Numbered from the stretch's first letter, positions 29,010 through 39,221 are shown. The stretch: DNA of 64,000 nt from Betaproteobacteria bacterium (GCA_020621865.1 JAHRYW010000001.1:88071-152070); one strand, 5' to 3'. The notes: generated by a model from the letters alone, not told the origin. A program made the numbers and translations.

Positions 29010-30248
29010 GTGCAGATATATATCGTCGGCGGTGCCGTCCGTGACGAACTGCTCGGCCGGCCCAATGCCGACCGCGATTACGTGGTCGTCGGTGCCACAC
29101 CGGAAGCCCTGCTGGCACAGGGTTTCCGCCCGGTCGGCAAGGATTTCCCGGTATTCCTGCACCCGCAGACCCAGGACGAATACGCACTGGCCCGTACCGA
29201 GCGCAAGACCGGTCGCGGCTACCACGGCTTTTCCTTCCATGCCGCTCCGGACGTCACCCTCGAAGAAGACTTAGCCCGCCGCGACTTGACCATCAACGCG
29301 ATGGCCAAGACGACCGACGGCAAGTTGATCGATCCTTTCCAGGGGCAACGCGACCTGCAGGCCAAAGTCCTGCGCCATGTCGGTCCGGCCTTTGCCGAAG
29401 ACCCGGTCCGCATCCTGCGCATCGCCCGTTTTGCCGCGCGCTTCAGCGATTTTTCGGTGGCCCCGGAAACCCTGGCCCTGATGCGCGACATGGTTGCCAG
29501 CGGCGAGGCCGACCATCTGGTCGCCGAGCGCGTCTGGCAGGAATTGGCCAAGGGATTGATGGAGAGCCGACCGTCCCGGATGTTCGAGGTATTGCGCGAG
29601 TGCGGTGCGCTGGCCCGGTTGCTGCCTGAAGTCGACGCGCTGTTCGGCGTGCCGCAACGCGCCGACTACCACCCGGAAATCGACACCGGCATACACACGA
29701 TGATGGTCCTTGACCAGTCGGCCAGACGGAATTTCACCTTGCCGGTGCGTTTCTCGGCACTCACCCACGATCTCGGCAAGGCGGAAACGCCGGCCGACAT
29801 CCTGCCCCGCCATATCGGCCATGAGGAGCGCAGCGTGCGCCTGACCGGCCGTCTCTGCGACCGTCTGCGGATACCCAACGAGTGTCGTGACCTGGCCCTG
29901 CTGATGGCCCGCTATCACGGCAATATCCATCGTGCCGCCGACTTGAAGGCAAGCACTATCGTCACGCTGTTCGAAAGCACCGACGCCCTGCGCCGGCCGG
30001 AACGCTTCCGGCAACTGCTCGATGCCTGCCTGTGCGACTATACGGGGCGCCTGGGCTGGGAAAATCGTTCCTACGAAAGTCCGGCCTACCTGCTGGCGGC
30101 ACTTGCTACGGTCAATGCCGTAGATGCCGGCAAAATCGCCATGGCCTTTTCCGACAAGGCGAAAATCCCCGAACGCATTCATGCTGCCCGGGTCCGCGCG
30201 GTCAAACAACTGCTAAATGAGGCGGGAGAGCAGCCAGAGCAACAATGA
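29010..30248 (+). CDS. cca: CCA tRNA nucleotidyltransferase (multifunctional CCA protein)
   Basis: Adds or repairs the 3' CCA end of tRNA, 412 residues. The nucleotidyltransferase motif GGAVRDELLGR is followed by catalytic D21 and D23 (NADRDYVVVG). A downstream HD domain (LTHDLGKAETP) indicates the multifunctional form with phosphatase/phosphodiesterase activity. GTG 29010 gives MQIYIVGGAV, the family start; it is 14 bases after the NDUFA9-like stop. The 3' end overlaps the convergent DUF2905 gene by 36 bases. A weak repeat-core copy lies at 30103-30113. Confidence 0.95.
   Translation: MQIYIVGGAVRDELLGRPNADRDYVVVGATPEALLAQGFRPVGKDFPVFLHPQTQDEYALARTERKTGRGYHGFSFHAAPDVTLEEDLARRDLTINAMAKTTDGKLIDPFQGQRDLQAKVLRHVGPAFAEDPVRILRIARFAARFSDFSVAPETLALMRDMVASGEADHLVAERVWQELAKGLMESRPSRMFEVLRECGALARLLPEVDALFGVPQRADYHPEIDTGIHTMMVLDQSARRNFTLPVRFSALTHDLGKAETPADILPRHIGHEERSVRLTGRLCDRLRIPNECRDLALLMARYHGNIHRAADLKASTIVTLFESTDALRRPERFRQLLDACLCDYTGRLGWENRSYESPAYLLAALATVNAVDAGKIAMAFSDKAKIPERIHAARVRAVKQLLNEAGEQPEQQ
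30102..30139 (+). repeat. Partial uptake-signal-like site in cca
   Basis: Core TTGCTACGGTC (30103-30113), ten of eleven bases matching. The first AT tract is absent (GTAGAT stands in its place) and a weak GGCAAAATC follows further down, so only the core is preserved. It encodes L-A-T-V in frame. Confidence 0.5.
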
Positions 30249-30410
30249 GAAAACAATCGTCGTCGCGACCGGAAAAGTGTACCCCCGACCACGAAAGCGA
30301 AAGGCGAAATCCCCCGGCAGTTGGCCGAACCGAATGAAACGCGCCAGATGCGGGCCAATGATGCCCAGCAGGAAAATCGCAACAACCAGCGTCAGTATCC
30401 ACTTCAGCAT
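30213..30410 (-). CDS. DUF2905 family small membrane protein
   Basis: 65 residues, two transmembrane helices (about 4-20 and 45-62) joined by the conserved segment RFGQLPGDFAFRFRGRGYTFP, which marks the family. Function unknown. ATG 30410 is preferred over GTG 30422, as AAGG lies 4 bases upstream. Its 3' end overlaps that of cca on the other strand. Confidence 0.85.
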   Translation of the reverse strand: MLKWILTLVVAIFLLGIIGPHLARFIRFGQLPGDFAFRFRGRGYTFPVATTIVFSLLLWLLSRLI

Positions 30411-30471
30411 TTTGCCTTGCACCGCAGGGTGAAACGCGCATTAAATCACGCCTCACCCCCAACAGGCTGCC

Positions 30472-31278
30472 ATGCTAAAAACTCAAATCATCGAAGGCCT
30501 CGAAGTCTTCTCCTGCCTTCCCGCCGGCAAAACCGCCCAGCAACCGCTGCTGTTCGTCCACGGCGCCTTCGCCGGAGGCTGGATGTGGACCGAAACCTTC
30601 ATGCCCTTTCTCGCCGAAGCAGGGCACCCGTGCTACGCACTGTCGCTGCGCGGCCATGGCGGCAGTAGCGGGCGCGAACATATCGACTGGTATTCGATTG
30701 CCGATTACGTCGAGGACATCAAGACCGTCGTCGACTGGCTGGACGAATCCCCCGTACTGCTCGGCCACTCGATGGGCGGCTTCGTCGTCCAGAAATACCT
30801 GGAACATTACCCTGCACCTGCCGTCGCTCTGCTATGTTCGGTGCCGCCGCAAGGACTGATCGCCTCGCAGTTTCACCTGATGCTGCAAAAGCCGCAGTTA
30901 TTCCTCGAACTCAACCGGATCATGGAAGGACAATACACCGATACCGACACGCTGCACGAAGCGCTGTTCGCCGGAGAGGTGGACGAAGAAATGCTGGCTG
31001 CCTGGCTGACCCGCATGCAACCCGAATCGCACCGTGCCCTGTGGGACATGTCGATGTTCAACCTGCCCAACCTGTACGCCATGCACAAACCACCGATGCT
31101 GATTCTGGGTGCCGAGCAGGATGTTCTGGTGCCAGCCTTCCTGGTCCAGACCACCGCTCAGACCTATGGGCAGCATGCCCATATTTTCCGGGGAATGGGC
31201 CATGCGATGACCCATGAAAAGGAATGGCCGCTCGTAGCGGCCACCTTGCGCGACTGGTTGACGGAAATCAGACCTTGA
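30472..31278 (+). CDS. Alpha/beta hydrolase
   Basis: 268 residues. The nucleophile elbow is GHSMGG (serine near residue 100), the oxyanion region is FVHGAFAGGWMW, and the catalytic histidine is probably in GMGHAMTHE near the C-terminus, with an aspartate in LGAEQDVLVP. The substrate is unknown; esterase or lipase-like activity is likely. It overlaps the convergent YjfB-like gene by about 11 bases at the 3' end. Confidence 0.88.
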   Translation: MLKTQIIEGLEVFSCLPAGKTAQQPLLFVHGAFAGGWMWTETFMPFLAEAGHPCYALSLRGHGGSSGREHIDWYSIADYVEDIKTVVDWLDESPVLLGHSMGGFVVQKYLEHYPAPAVALLCSVPPQGLIASQFHLMLQKPQLFLELNRIMEGQYTDTDTLHEALFAGEVDEEMLAAWLTRMQPESHRALWDMSMFNLPNLYAMHKPPMLILGAEQDVLVPAFLVQTTAQTYGQHAHIFRGMGHAMTHEKEWPLVAATLRDWLTEIRP

Positions 31279-31459
31279 TATCGACGCTGTTGCCGAGATT
31301 GGGCGGGTTGTTTGTAACCTGCGGCAAAGTTTGCAGCAGTTGCAACGCGCTCTGTTCCTGAAGGTCGATGGTTTTCTTGAGCACCAAGGTGCTCACCGCA
31401 TCGCTGCCCTGGACTTGTGTCAGGGCGCTCGTCAAACTGCCTACGGAAGAGATATCCAT
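31268..31459 (-). CDS. YjfB family putative motility protein
   Basis: 63 residues of the short YjfB type (MDISSVGSLTSAL at the start, LVLKKTIDLQEQSALQLLQTLP in the middle). Members are small cytosolic proteins linked to flagellar or motility regulons, but their role is not known. GGAG lies ten bases before ATG 31459. It is divergent from the unknown 324-residue gene. Confidence 0.8.
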   Translation of the reverse strand: MDISSVGSLTSALTQVQGSDAVSTLVLKKTIDLQEQSALQLLQTLPQVTNNPPNLGNSVDIKV

Positions 31460-31522
31460 CTTGCGCTAGCTCCAATTCGGACACATCATAACGACAGTGT
31501 AGTCGATATATTTACCAGTTCA

Positions 31523-32497
31523 ATGAGCAAATCTGAAAAATCCGGTCCAATATCTGCCATTGTTGCAGCGATCCGCGCCAAGCGTGATCGAACGGACCGC
31601 ACGCTCAAGGATATTGCTGAACTGGAAGCCTCCTTGCTGGCCGATATCGAAAATTTCGATCTTGATGCCGCCGAACGACGAGCCCGTCGGGAATATCTGG
31701 CCAACTCAGGGGCAGGCATGACCGACCCGACGCTTGTCTTTCCCGAGATTGTGCCGGCCGGTTCGGCGCCCACTTTGCCATCCGCAGCACCGGCAGTCGC
31801 CGAAACCCTCTCCGTTACGACTACCCCAACGGAGAATCCAACCAGTGGCGGAAGCCTGCTCGACCAATTGCGCCAGCAGGCGGAAATACGTCAGCGCGAA
31901 AACAATAGCGCCCTGGCCGAACGAACTTCGGCCAACGAAGGAATCGACCAGGCACTGAAGCACGTGTTTTTCTACCTGCATGAACTGGTGCAGCAACTGA
32001 ACATCCTCAAGCCAGGGATTCCGCGCGATTTCCCCTTGGTCGAGCAGACCGTTCTGGATCACCTGACCTGGCATGAAGGTTTCGCCGATTACCGGACCCA
32101 GAGCCAAAGCGCTGGCGCGCTGGTCGAACTGGTCACTTTTTCGTACCGTCTGAAAGGCGGTGGGGCGCTATATATCGAGCGCGATGGCCCGGCGGTTGAA
32201 CGCTTCCGGACCACCCTGTTCGATTTTGGTCTGGCATTCAACTGCAAGGAATTCAAAAACGATCGCAGCTATGTCGAACGTGCGGAGTTTCAGATCGCCA
32301 GCGATATCAGCGTCAGCGCCCGCTGGCGGGCCGATTTCACCAAGGGGGCCATCGTTCTTGAGACACGCAATCTCGAACGCCTGGGGAGCGCCCTCTACAC
32401 GCTTCGGCCACAGGCCATCGACCAGGCCCTGCTCGAGGATTTCGGCCGCCTGGTCATCGGCCAGCCCAACCGCTTCCGCGAACTCGCCAAGCGCTGA
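31523..32497 (+). CDS. Conserved protein of unknown function
   Basis: 324 residues, cytosolic, no family recognised. The N-terminus (about 1-65) is highly charged and probably coiled (RAKRDRTDRTLKDIAELEASLLADIENF). A Pro/Ala/Thr-rich linker (70-115) follows, then a folded C-terminal domain (about 130-320) with FFYLHELVQQLNILKPGIPRD. It stands between the YjfB-like gene and the methyltransferase, whose stop lies seven bases past its own on the opposite strand. Confidence 0.72.
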   Translation: MSKSEKSGPISAIVAAIRAKRDRTDRTLKDIAELEASLLADIENFDLDAAERRARREYLANSGAGMTDPTLVFPEIVPAGSAPTLPSAAPAVAETLSVTTTPTENPTSGGSLLDQLRQQAEIRQRENNSALAERTSANEGIDQALKHVFFYLHELVQQLNILKPGIPRDFPLVEQTVLDHLTWHEGFADYRTQSQSAGALVELVTFSYRLKGGGALYIERDGPAVERFRTTLFDFGLAFNCKEFKNDRSYVERAEFQIASDISVSARWRADFTKGAIVLETRNLERLGSALYTLRPQAIDQALLEDFGRLVIGQPNRFRELAKR

Positions 32498-32503
32498 CCC
32501 AAT

Positions 32504-33664
32504 CTACAAACGCCAGCCCTGATCGCCGCTGGCAAAGCCGAGCAGCGCCTCGTCAATGCCGCGCCCCAAGGCGATCACCTTGAACAATTCGCCCATCTCG
32601 TGCGGCATCAACAAGGTGTTGACCGCACCGGTCGCCCGGACGTATTCAGGGGTTCCATTGGGGATTTCCGCCAGTCGGTCAAGGATTCCGCAATTGAGCA
32701 GGAATTGCCCCTGGTTGGTATAACCGAGCAACTCCAGCCCGGTCGCATGGGCGGCGGCGATCACCGAGGTGAAATCGACGTGGACCGTCACATCCTGTAA
32801 ACCGGGCAGGTAAAAGGGATCTGGATGAGCATGATGGCGGTAATGGCACATCAGCGTTCCGCGTCCACGTTGCTGATGATAGAACTCCCGCCGCGGGAAG
32901 CCGTAATCGATCAGCAGTAGCGCACCTTTTTTCAGCCTATGTCCCCATTCGGCTGACCAGGCGCGCACGGCAAGACTGACTTCGCTTTCAAAACCCGGCG
33001 GCAAATTGCATTGCGCGCCAATCTCTTCCGCGGCCTGGAGCAGGGTGCCACTCGCCAGGCGTTCGTCCCAGATGAACCCGCCGGCGGCATCGCAACTGAC
33101 GCCGCGTTCGTAGATGCCATCCTCCCGCCAGGCAAGAATGTGCGCCGGCATGGCATCGAGCAATTCATTGGCGACAACGACGCCGGAAAATTCTTCCGGC
33201 AGGCTGTCGAGCCAGGCAACCCGGCCGATCAGGTGAGGGGCGGCCGCGGCAATATGCTGTTGCTGCCGCTGGCGGAGGTCCGCGGAGAGGTCGAGAATGA
33301 AATAGCGCTCGGGCAGGCACTCCATCCGCTCCAGCGAAAGCAGAAGGTCGGCCGCAAGGCGCCCCGAACCGGCGCCGACTTCGAGTACCACCGGCGCCGA
33401 GTTGGCCATCACCTGCGCGACCTGCCGGGCCAGAGACTGGCCGAACAAGGCGGTCAATTCCGGCGCCGTGACGAAATCGCCTGCCGCGCCGAATTTCCTC
33501 GCCCCGGCGGTGTAGTAGCCCAGTCCCGGCGCGTAGAGAAGTTGCTCCATGAAACGGGCAAACGACATCCAGCCACCGGCCACCAAAATTTCATCCGCAA
33601 TGGCTTTTTGCAACTGCTGGCTGTGGGCCTGTGCTTCGGGTGCCGGGATCGGGAGATTGTTCAT
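32504..33664 (-). CDS. MidA/NDUFAF7-type SAM-dependent methyltransferase
   Basis: 386 residues. SAM motif VLEVGAGSGRLAADLL and post-motif NELLDAMPAH are those of the MidA (mitochondrial NDUFAF7) family, whose human member methylates an arginine in a complex I subunit. The bacterial target is not known. ATG 33664 is chosen; an upstream TTG (33685) would lengthen it by seven residues. No clear Shine-Dalgarno is seen. It is divergent from the FIST gene across a 95-base AT-rich gap. Confidence 0.88.
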   Translation of the reverse strand: MNNLPIPAPEAQAHSQQLQKAIADEILVAGGWMSFARFMEQLLYAPGLGYYTAGARKFGAAGDFVTAPELTALFGQSLARQVAQVMANSAPVVLEVGAGSGRLAADLLLSLERMECLPERYFILDLSADLRQRQQQHIAAAAPHLIGRVAWLDSLPEEFSGVVVANELLDAMPAHILAWREDGIYERGVSCDAAGGFIWDERLASGTLLQAAEEIGAQCNLPPGFESEVSLAVRAWSAEWGHRLKKGALLLIDYGFPRREFYHQQRGRGTLMCHYRHHAHPDPFYLPGLQDVTVHVDFTSVIAAAHATGLELLGYTNQGQFLLNCGILDRLAEIPNGTPEYVRATGAVNTLLMPHEMGELFKVIALGRGIDEALLGFASGDQGWRL

Positions 33665-33759
33665 GACAAATTCAAAAAATATCAACTTTACGATTTCAGC
33701 AAGAATTTCTTCGAGCCGTATGCTATTTTTCGAGTCTACCCCAAAGGCAGAATTCTCAA
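33665..33759. promoter_or_regulatory. AT-rich divergent promoter region
   Basis: The 95 bases between the MidA-type methyltransferase and FIST genes are markedly AT-rich compared with both neighbours (runs such as TTCAAAAAATATCAAC and GCTATTTTTCGAG). They must hold both promoters; no single pair of boxes stands out well enough to name. Confidence 0.4.
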
Positions 33760-34902
33760 ATGCACGTCCAACAAATCGTCCTCCGAAAACCGGCCGAATT
33801 GCCCGCTGCGCTGGATAGCCTGGACAACCTTGGCGCCAATCTGCTGCTGCTCTTTGGCAGCATCGAACAGATCACGGCACCGGGACTGGCCGATGCCCTG
33901 CGCCAGCGTTTCCCGCAGGCCCGGCTACTCGGTTGTACGACGGCTGGGGAGATCACGCCGGACGGCGTGGAGGACGGGACCTGTTCGATCACGGCGATCA
34001 AGTTTGACCGGGTCCTGCTGAGCGAAGGCAGTACCCTGCTATCGGGGATGGACGATTCGTTTGCGGCCGGTGAGCGCATTGGCCGGCAGATCGCGGCACC
34101 GGGCCTCAAGGCAGTGCTGGTTTTCGGACCCGGGGTGCAGATCAACGGCAGCGCCCTGGTCAATGGCATGGCCAGCGTGATCGGCGATGCGATCCCGATT
34201 ACCGGCGGTCTGGCCGGCGACGGCGGGGCTTTCCGGCAAACCTGGACGCTAGGCCGGGACGGCGTCGCCCACGACAGGGTGGTGGCCATTGGCCTCTGCG
34301 GCGACAGCCTGCGCTTTGGCCACGGCTCCTTTGGGGGCTGGGAGGCTTTCGGGCCGGCCAGAAAGGTGACGCGCTGCAATGGAAACGTGCTTTACGAACT
34401 GGATGGCGAGTCCGCCCTGGGCATCTACAAACGCTATCTAGGTGAATCGGCGAAGGACTTGCCGGCTTCCGGCCTGCTGTTTCCGTTTGCCATGCTTGGC
34501 GAGGATCACAACGCGGTAGGCCTGATCCGAACCATCCTGGGCGTCGACGAGAGCACCGGCAGCCTGACCCTGGCCGGCGAGATCGACCCCGACGGCTACC
34601 TGAGGCTGATGCATGCCAGCACCGACAAACTGGTCAACGGCGCCGAGGCTGCCGCCCATGCCGCCTCGGCCATGTCCCATGGCCCCGAGCAGTCGCTGGC
34701 CATTCTGGTCAGCTGCGTTGGTCGCAAATTGGTCATGGGCAGCCGGGTCGATGAGGAGGTCGAGGCTGTTGGCGATGTACTCGGCAACAACTCGATCCTG
34801 ACCGGCTTCTATTCCTATGGAGAAATCAGCCCGTTTGCGCCGGGTTCGTCGTGCAAGCTGCACAACCAGACAATGACCGTCACCTGTTTGGGTGAAGACT
34901 GA
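33760..34902 (+). CDS. FIST-domain sensor protein (possible NosP-type)
   Basis: 380 residues with an N-terminal FIST domain (about 25-225, LLLLFGSIEQITAPGLADAL) and a C-terminal FIST_C domain (about 230-375, ending GFYSYGEISPF). Cytosolic. FIST proteins sense small ligands; the NosP subgroup binds heme and nitric oxide and is encoded beside a histidine kinase, as here. The kinase gene begins ten bases after its stop. Assigning it to the NO-sensing subgroup is inference from length, domains and context; heme ligation cannot be read from the sequence by eye. Confidence 0.85.
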   Translation: MHVQQIVLRKPAELPAALDSLDNLGANLLLLFGSIEQITAPGLADALRQRFPQARLLGCTTAGEITPDGVEDGTCSITAIKFDRVLLSEGSTLLSGMDDSFAAGERIGRQIAAPGLKAVLVFGPGVQINGSALVNGMASVIGDAIPITGGLAGDGGAFRQTWTLGRDGVAHDRVVAIGLCGDSLRFGHGSFGGWEAFGPARKVTRCNGNVLYELDGESALGIYKRYLGESAKDLPASGLLFPFAMLGEDHNAVGLIRTILGVDESTGSLTLAGEIDPDGYLRLMHASTDKLVNGAEAAAHAASAMSHGPEQSLAILVSCVGRKLVMGSRVDEEVEAVGDVLGNNSILTGFYSYGEISPFAPGSSCKLHNQTMTVTCLGED

Positions 34903-34912
34903 ACCGCCGGCT

Positions 34913-37255
34913 ATGCAAAAGAGTCTCCTGCGCCAGCTCAAACGCAGCATGGGGATCGGCAGCGAGTCCGAACTTGCCGACCTGCTGGCCGCCATGGAGG
35001 CCGGGGCAACTTCTGCCGACCCTGCGTTGCAAGGGATTCTGAAAGGGTTTGGCGACCTGCTGGCACGGGTGGATGCGAGCTATGAACAATACGAGCGGGA
35101 TCTCGATCTGCGCACGCGCAGCCTGGAGCTTTCCTCGTCCGAATTGTCGGAAAGCAACGAACAGCTTCGTTTGTCGCTGGCCGCGCGCGAACACGCGCTA
35201 CGCTCGCTGCGCAAGACGCTCCGCGACCTGTTGCCGGACAACTCGGCCAGCAGCGCGTCCGATACGCTGGCCGACGAGGATATCGCTGCCCTTTCAAAAC
35301 GTATCGCCGGCCTGGTCGCCGAGAGTGAAGTAGGGCGCCGGGAACTGGCCAATCAGAAATTCGCGCTCGATCAGCATGCCATCGTCAGCATCACCGACAC
35401 CGCCGGCATCATCGTATATGCCAACGACCGTTTCTGCGAAATCAGCGGCTACTCCAGGGAGGAGCTGATCGGCCAGAACCATCGCATCGTCAATTCCGGC
35501 ACCCACCCGGCGGAGTTGTTCCGCGACATGTGGAATACCATCACCAGCGGGCAGGTCTGGCGGGGAGAAATCTGCAATCGCGCCCGCGCCGGGCATCTCT
35601 ACTGGGTCAGTGCGACTATCGTGCCGCTGCTTGGCGATCACGGTACGCCCGAGCAGTACATTGCCATCCGGACCGAAATTACCGATCGCCGGCGCATGGA
35701 AACCCAACTTTCCGAGCAATTGCACCTGGTTGAGGAACTGATCGAAGCGATTCCGCTACCGGTCTACCTGAAAGACACGCTCGGGCGTTATATCCGTCTC
35801 AACCGCGCCTTCGAACTGTTTTTCCACGTCCGTCGCGAAGAATACATCGGGCGTACGCTGCACGACCTGCTGTTGCCCGAGGATGCCCGAGTCCATGCCG
35901 AGAAGGATGCCGAACTGTTCGCGGCCAAAGGCACGCAATCGTACGAAGCCATGGTCCATAGCTGCGATGGCGAGATTCACGATGCGATCTATCGCAAGGC
36001 CGTGCTGACCCGCCGGGATGGCAGCGTTTCCGGCCTGCTCGGCGTCATTGTCGATATCACCGACCGAAAAATCGCCGAACGCGAAGTCCTTCGTGCCAAG
36101 GAAGCGGCCGAGGCGGCCAGCCGTGCCAAGAGCGACTTCTTGGCGAACATGAGCCACGAGATCCGGACGCCGATGAACGGCGTGATCGGCATGACCGATC
36201 TGGCGCTCGATACGGAACTGAGCGCCGAGCAGCGTGAGTATCTGACCATCGCCAAGTCGTCGGCCGAATCCTTGCTGACGGTCATCAACGACATCCTCGA
36301 TTTCTCGAAGATCGAAGCCGGCAAGCTGATGGTCGAGAACATTGCCTTCGACCTCCATCGCCTGATCGCCGACGTCCTGAAACCACAGGCCCTGCGCGCC
36401 CACGAAAAGGGCATCGCGTTGATCAGCCAGGTGATTAACAACGTACCCCGCTTCGTGATCGGCGATCCCAGCCGAATCCGCCAGGTCCTGGTCAATCTGG
36501 TGGGCAACGCCATCAAGTTCACCGATACCGGCCAAATCACGCTGACCACCGATCTGACGCAAGCGCGACACGGGCACGCGATCATCCACTTCGCCGTCAG
36601 CGACACCGGCATCGGCATCGCCGAGGACAAGCAGGACCTGATCTTCGACGCCTTTGCCCAGGAAGACACCTCCACCACGCGCAAATACGGCGGGACCGGA
36701 CTCGGGCTCTCCATCTGTCGTCGCCTCGTCGAACTGATGGGCGGCAAGATGTGGCTGCAAAGCCAACTGGGCAAGGGCAGTACCTTCCATTTCTCGGTCG
36801 AACTGCAACTCACCGAACAATCCGTGTCGGCACCGGGCCAGCAGCCCGCCCGTCACTCGCTGCGCGAAGAGTCGCCAAGACTGAACATTCTGCTGGTCGA
36901 GGACCATCCGACCAACCAGAAACTGGCCCTAGGCTTGCTCGAAAAATGGGGGCACCTGGCCACGCTCGCCCGGAATGGACGAGAAGCCATCGACATTCTG
37001 GACCGGCGGTCCTTTGATGTCGTCCTGATGGACATGCAGATGCCGGTCATGGGCGGCATCGAAGCGACCGAGCACATTCGTGTCCGGGAGGCCGCACTGC
37101 ACCTGCCGCGCACGCCGATCATCGCGATGACCGCCGCCGCCATGCAGGATGACCGCGACGCCTGCCTGGCAGCCGGCATGGACGACTATCTGTCGAAACC
37201 CATCAAGGTCGGGGAGCTCCGGGAAAAACTCCTCGCCCATTGCCGAAGCCACTGA
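34913..37255 (+). CDS. Hybrid sensor histidine kinase (PAS-PAS-HisKA-HATPase-REC)
   Basis: 780 residues, no membrane segment. N-terminal coiled coil (about 50-150), PAS domains (about 155-260 and 270-385), HisKA with phosphoacceptor H415 in [11 protein letters not shown], HATPase (about 515-630, with GTGLGLSIC), and a receiver domain (about 655-778) with D707 in [12 protein letters not shown] 34913 gives [10 protein letters not shown]; a GTG overlapping the FIST stop is also in frame. It lies ten bases after the FIST gene, so the FIST protein may modulate its activity. The output partner (an HPt protein or regulator) is not nearby. Confidence 0.93.
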   Translation: MQKSLLRQLKRSMGIGSESELADLLAAMEAGATSADPALQGILKGFGDLLARVDASYEQYERDLDLRTRSLELSSSELSESNEQLRLSLAAREHALRSLRKTLRDLLPDNSASSASDTLADEDIAALSKRIAGLVAESEVGRRELANQKFALDQHAIVSITDTAGIIVYANDRFCEISGYSREELIGQNHRIVNSGTHPAELFRDMWNTITSGQVWRGEICNRARAGHLYWVSATIVPLLGDHGTPEQYIAIRTEITDRRRMETQLSEQLHLVEELIEAIPLPVYLKDTLGRYIRLNRAFELFFHVRREEYIGRTLHDLLLPEDARVHAEKDAELFAAKGTQSYEAMVHSCDGEIHDAIYRKAVLTRRDGSVSGLLGVIVDITDRKIAEREVLRAKEAAEAASRAKSDFLANMSHEIRTPMNGVIGMTDLALDTELSAEQREYLTIAKSSAESLLTVINDILDFSKIEAGKLMVENIAFDLHRLIADVLKPQALRAHEKGIALISQVINNVPRFVIGDPSRIRQVLVNLVGNAIKFTDTGQITLTTDLTQARHGHAIIHFAVSDTGIGIAEDKQDLIFDAFAQEDTSTTRKYGGTGLGLSICRRLVELMGGKMWLQSQLGKGSTFHFSVELQLTEQSVSAPGQQPARHSLREESPRLNILLVEDHPTNQKLALGLLEKWGHLATLARNGREAIDILDRRSFDVVLMDMQMPVMGGIEATEHIRVREAALHLPRTPIIAMTAAAMQDDRDACLAAGMDDYLSKPIKVGELREKLLAHCRSH

Positions 37256-37293
37256 TTTGGCTGGAAAAACTGCCGTTCACCCAGCCGACAAAG

Positions 37294-37331
37294 TGTAAAA
37301 TGGTCGTTTTTTCCGGCTGACCGTAGCATTC
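37294..37331 (-). repeat. Uptake-signal-like repeat upstream of ttcA
   Basis: Exact core on the minus strand (complement of 37319-37329), then AGCCGG, AAAAAA, CGACC and ATTTTA. It lies in the 129-base gap between the hybrid kinase and ttcA, so it may overlap the ttcA promoter. Confidence 0.85.
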
Positions 37332-37384
37332 CGGATTTTCACCCGGATCGTGGCGCTCAGCCGGTACACGGACCACCAGGCACC

Positions 37385-38248
37385 ATGACCACCTCGAACA
37401 CCCTGCAAAAACTCCGCAAATCCCTGGAAAGCCGTACCGGCAAGGCGATCATCGACTTCAACATGATCGAGGACGGCGATACCGTGCTGGTCTGCGTCTC
37501 CGGCGGCAAGGATTCCTACACCCTGCTCGCCATGCTGATGGCCATGCAGCAGCGCGCCCCGGTCAAGTTCCGGCTGATCGCCATGAATCTCGACCAGAAG
37601 CAGCCCGGCTTTCCTGCCGACATCCTGCCCCGCTATTTCGAATCGATCGGCATCGAGCACCGTATCGTCGAGGCCGACACCTACTCCGTGGTCAAGGAAA
37701 AGATCCCCGAAGGCAAGACGACCTGCTCGCTCTGTTCGCGCCTGCGCCGCGGCATCATCTACCGTACCGCCAAGGAACTCGGCGCCAACAAAATTGCGCT
37801 GGGTCATCACCGCGATGACATGGTGCACACGCTGTTCCTCAACCTGCTGTTCGGCGGCAAGGTCAAGGCCATGCCGCCCAAGCTGGTCACCGACGACAAG
37901 GCTCACGTCGTGATCCGCCCGCTGGCCTACTGCGCCGAAGCCGACATCGCCAAGTTCGCCCGCGGCATGGAATTCCCGATCATCCCCTGCAACCTCTGCG
38001 GCTCGCAGGACAACCTGCAGCGCCAGAAAATCCGCGAAATGATGCAGGATTGGGACAAACGCTATCCCGGCCGTACCGAATCGGTCTTCACCGCCATGCA
38101 AAATATCGTGCCTTCCCACCTGGCCGACAACGCACTCTTCGACTTCCGCGGCTTGACGCTCGATACCCCCGTCGCCGAAGGCGACATCGCTTTCGACTCC
38201 CCCGAACTGCCGATGATGGGAACAATCCCCCTACTCCAAAACGCATAA
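37385..38248 (+). CDS. ttcA: tRNA 2-thiocytidine biosynthesis protein TtcA
   Basis: Adds sulfur to C32 of certain tRNAs using ATP and a [4Fe-4S] cluster. 287 residues. The PP-loop is SGGKDS (39-44), and the cluster and sulfur cysteines lie in [10 protein letters not shown] (C114, C117) and PCNLCGSQ. It is preceded by a repeat copy and followed by the cyclase-FHA gene 64 bases on. Confidence 0.95.
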   Translation: MTTSNTLQKLRKSLESRTGKAIIDFNMIEDGDTVLVCVSGGKDSYTLLAMLMAMQQRAPVKFRLIAMNLDQKQPGFPADILPRYFESIGIEHRIVEADTYSVVKEKIPEGKTTCSLCSRLRRGIIYRTAKELGANKIALGHHRDDMVHTLFLNLLFGGKVKAMPPKLVTDDKAHVVIRPLAYCAEADIAKFARGMEFPIIPCNLCGSQDNLQRQKIREMMQDWDKRYPGRTESVFTAMQNIVPSHLADNALFDFRGLTLDTPVAEGDIAFDSPELPMMGTIPLLQNA

Positions 38249-38312
38249 TGCATTCGGCGTGCGGTCATCATATAATCAGTCCGTTCAACTATTTATGGAT
38301 ATGCGGCGGGCG

Positions 38313-39221
38313 ATGAGTTCCACGCAACGCAAACTGATCTTGATGTTCGCCGACGTCTCTGGCAGCACCGCCCTGTTCGAGCGGCTGGGGGACAAGGAGG
38401 CCATGCATGCCGTCGAGCGCTGCCTGAAGCGCATGAAGCGCTCCGTAGACGGCTACAAGGGCAGAACGATCCAGATTGTTGGCGACGAGCTGCTCGGCGC
38501 CTTTGAATCCGGCGAGGAAGCCTGCCAGGCAGCCATCGATATGCAACAACGGATCGCCGATCTGCCGCCCGTTTCCGGTCTCAAGCTGACCATCCGCATT
38601 GGCCTGCACGTTGGCACGGTTGCCGACGATGGCGAAAAACTGACCGGCCCGGCCATCACCACGGCCGCCCGGATCGCCGGTCTCGCCCGACGCGACCAGA
38701 TCCTGTGCAGCTCCCTGATGGTCGACGAACTGCCCCAGCCCAGCGTCATCACCGCCGACCCCATGCCGAAGCTCGGCACGGTTCCCGAAGAAGGCGAGGC
38801 GCTAGCACTGTTCCAGATTCACTGGCCCAGCTACCAAGGCGCCGGCTCGATTCCACATTCGACCTTCGGCGCGAATCTCGGCGTTGGCAATTTGCCGCTG
38901 GAGCGCCTGTGCGTCCGCTATCGCGGCAAGGCTTTCCTGCTCGACGACAAGACACCGGTCCTGACCATCGGCCGCGACCTCAGCAACAAGCTTGTCGTCG
39001 ACGACCGCAAGGCATCGCGCCAGCATGCCCGGGTCGAAAAACGCGGCGACGGCTACTACCTCGTCGACACCAGTACCAACGGCACCTTCATCGTCCTCTC
39101 CGGACGCCAGGAAGTGATGATCCGCCGCCATGAGCTACAACTTGATGGCAAGGGCCGGATCAGCTTTGGCAATTCCGGCAACGATCCCCTCGTCGACATC
39201 GCCGAATTCGAGTGCCTGTAA
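38313..39221 (+). CDS. Class III nucleotide cyclase-like domain fused to FHA domain
   Basis: 302 residues. The N-terminal class III cyclase homology domain (about 5-165) keeps both metal aspartates (MFADVSGSTALFERLGD and IQIVGDELLGAF), but the expected asparagine in the VNxAAR segment is threonine (GPAITTAARIAG). A C-terminal FHA domain (about 205-300) with GRDLSNKLVVDDRKASRQHARVE and STNGTFI would bind phosphothreonine. Activity is uncertain. ATG 38313 is preferred; upstream ATGs at 38295 and 38301 are in frame. Confidence 0.82.
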   Translation: MSSTQRKLILMFADVSGSTALFERLGDKEAMHAVERCLKRMKRSVDGYKGRTIQIVGDELLGAFESGEEACQAAIDMQQRIADLPPVSGLKLTIRIGLHVGTVADDGEKLTGPAITTAARIAGLARRDQILCSSLMVDELPQPSVITADPMPKLGTVPEEGEALALFQIHWPSYQGAGSIPHSTFGANLGVGNLPLERLCVRYRGKAFLLDDKTPVLTIGRDLSNKLVVDDRKASRQHARVEKRGDGYYLVDTSTNGTFIVLSGRQEVMIRRHELQLDGKGRISFGNSGNDPLVDIAEFECL

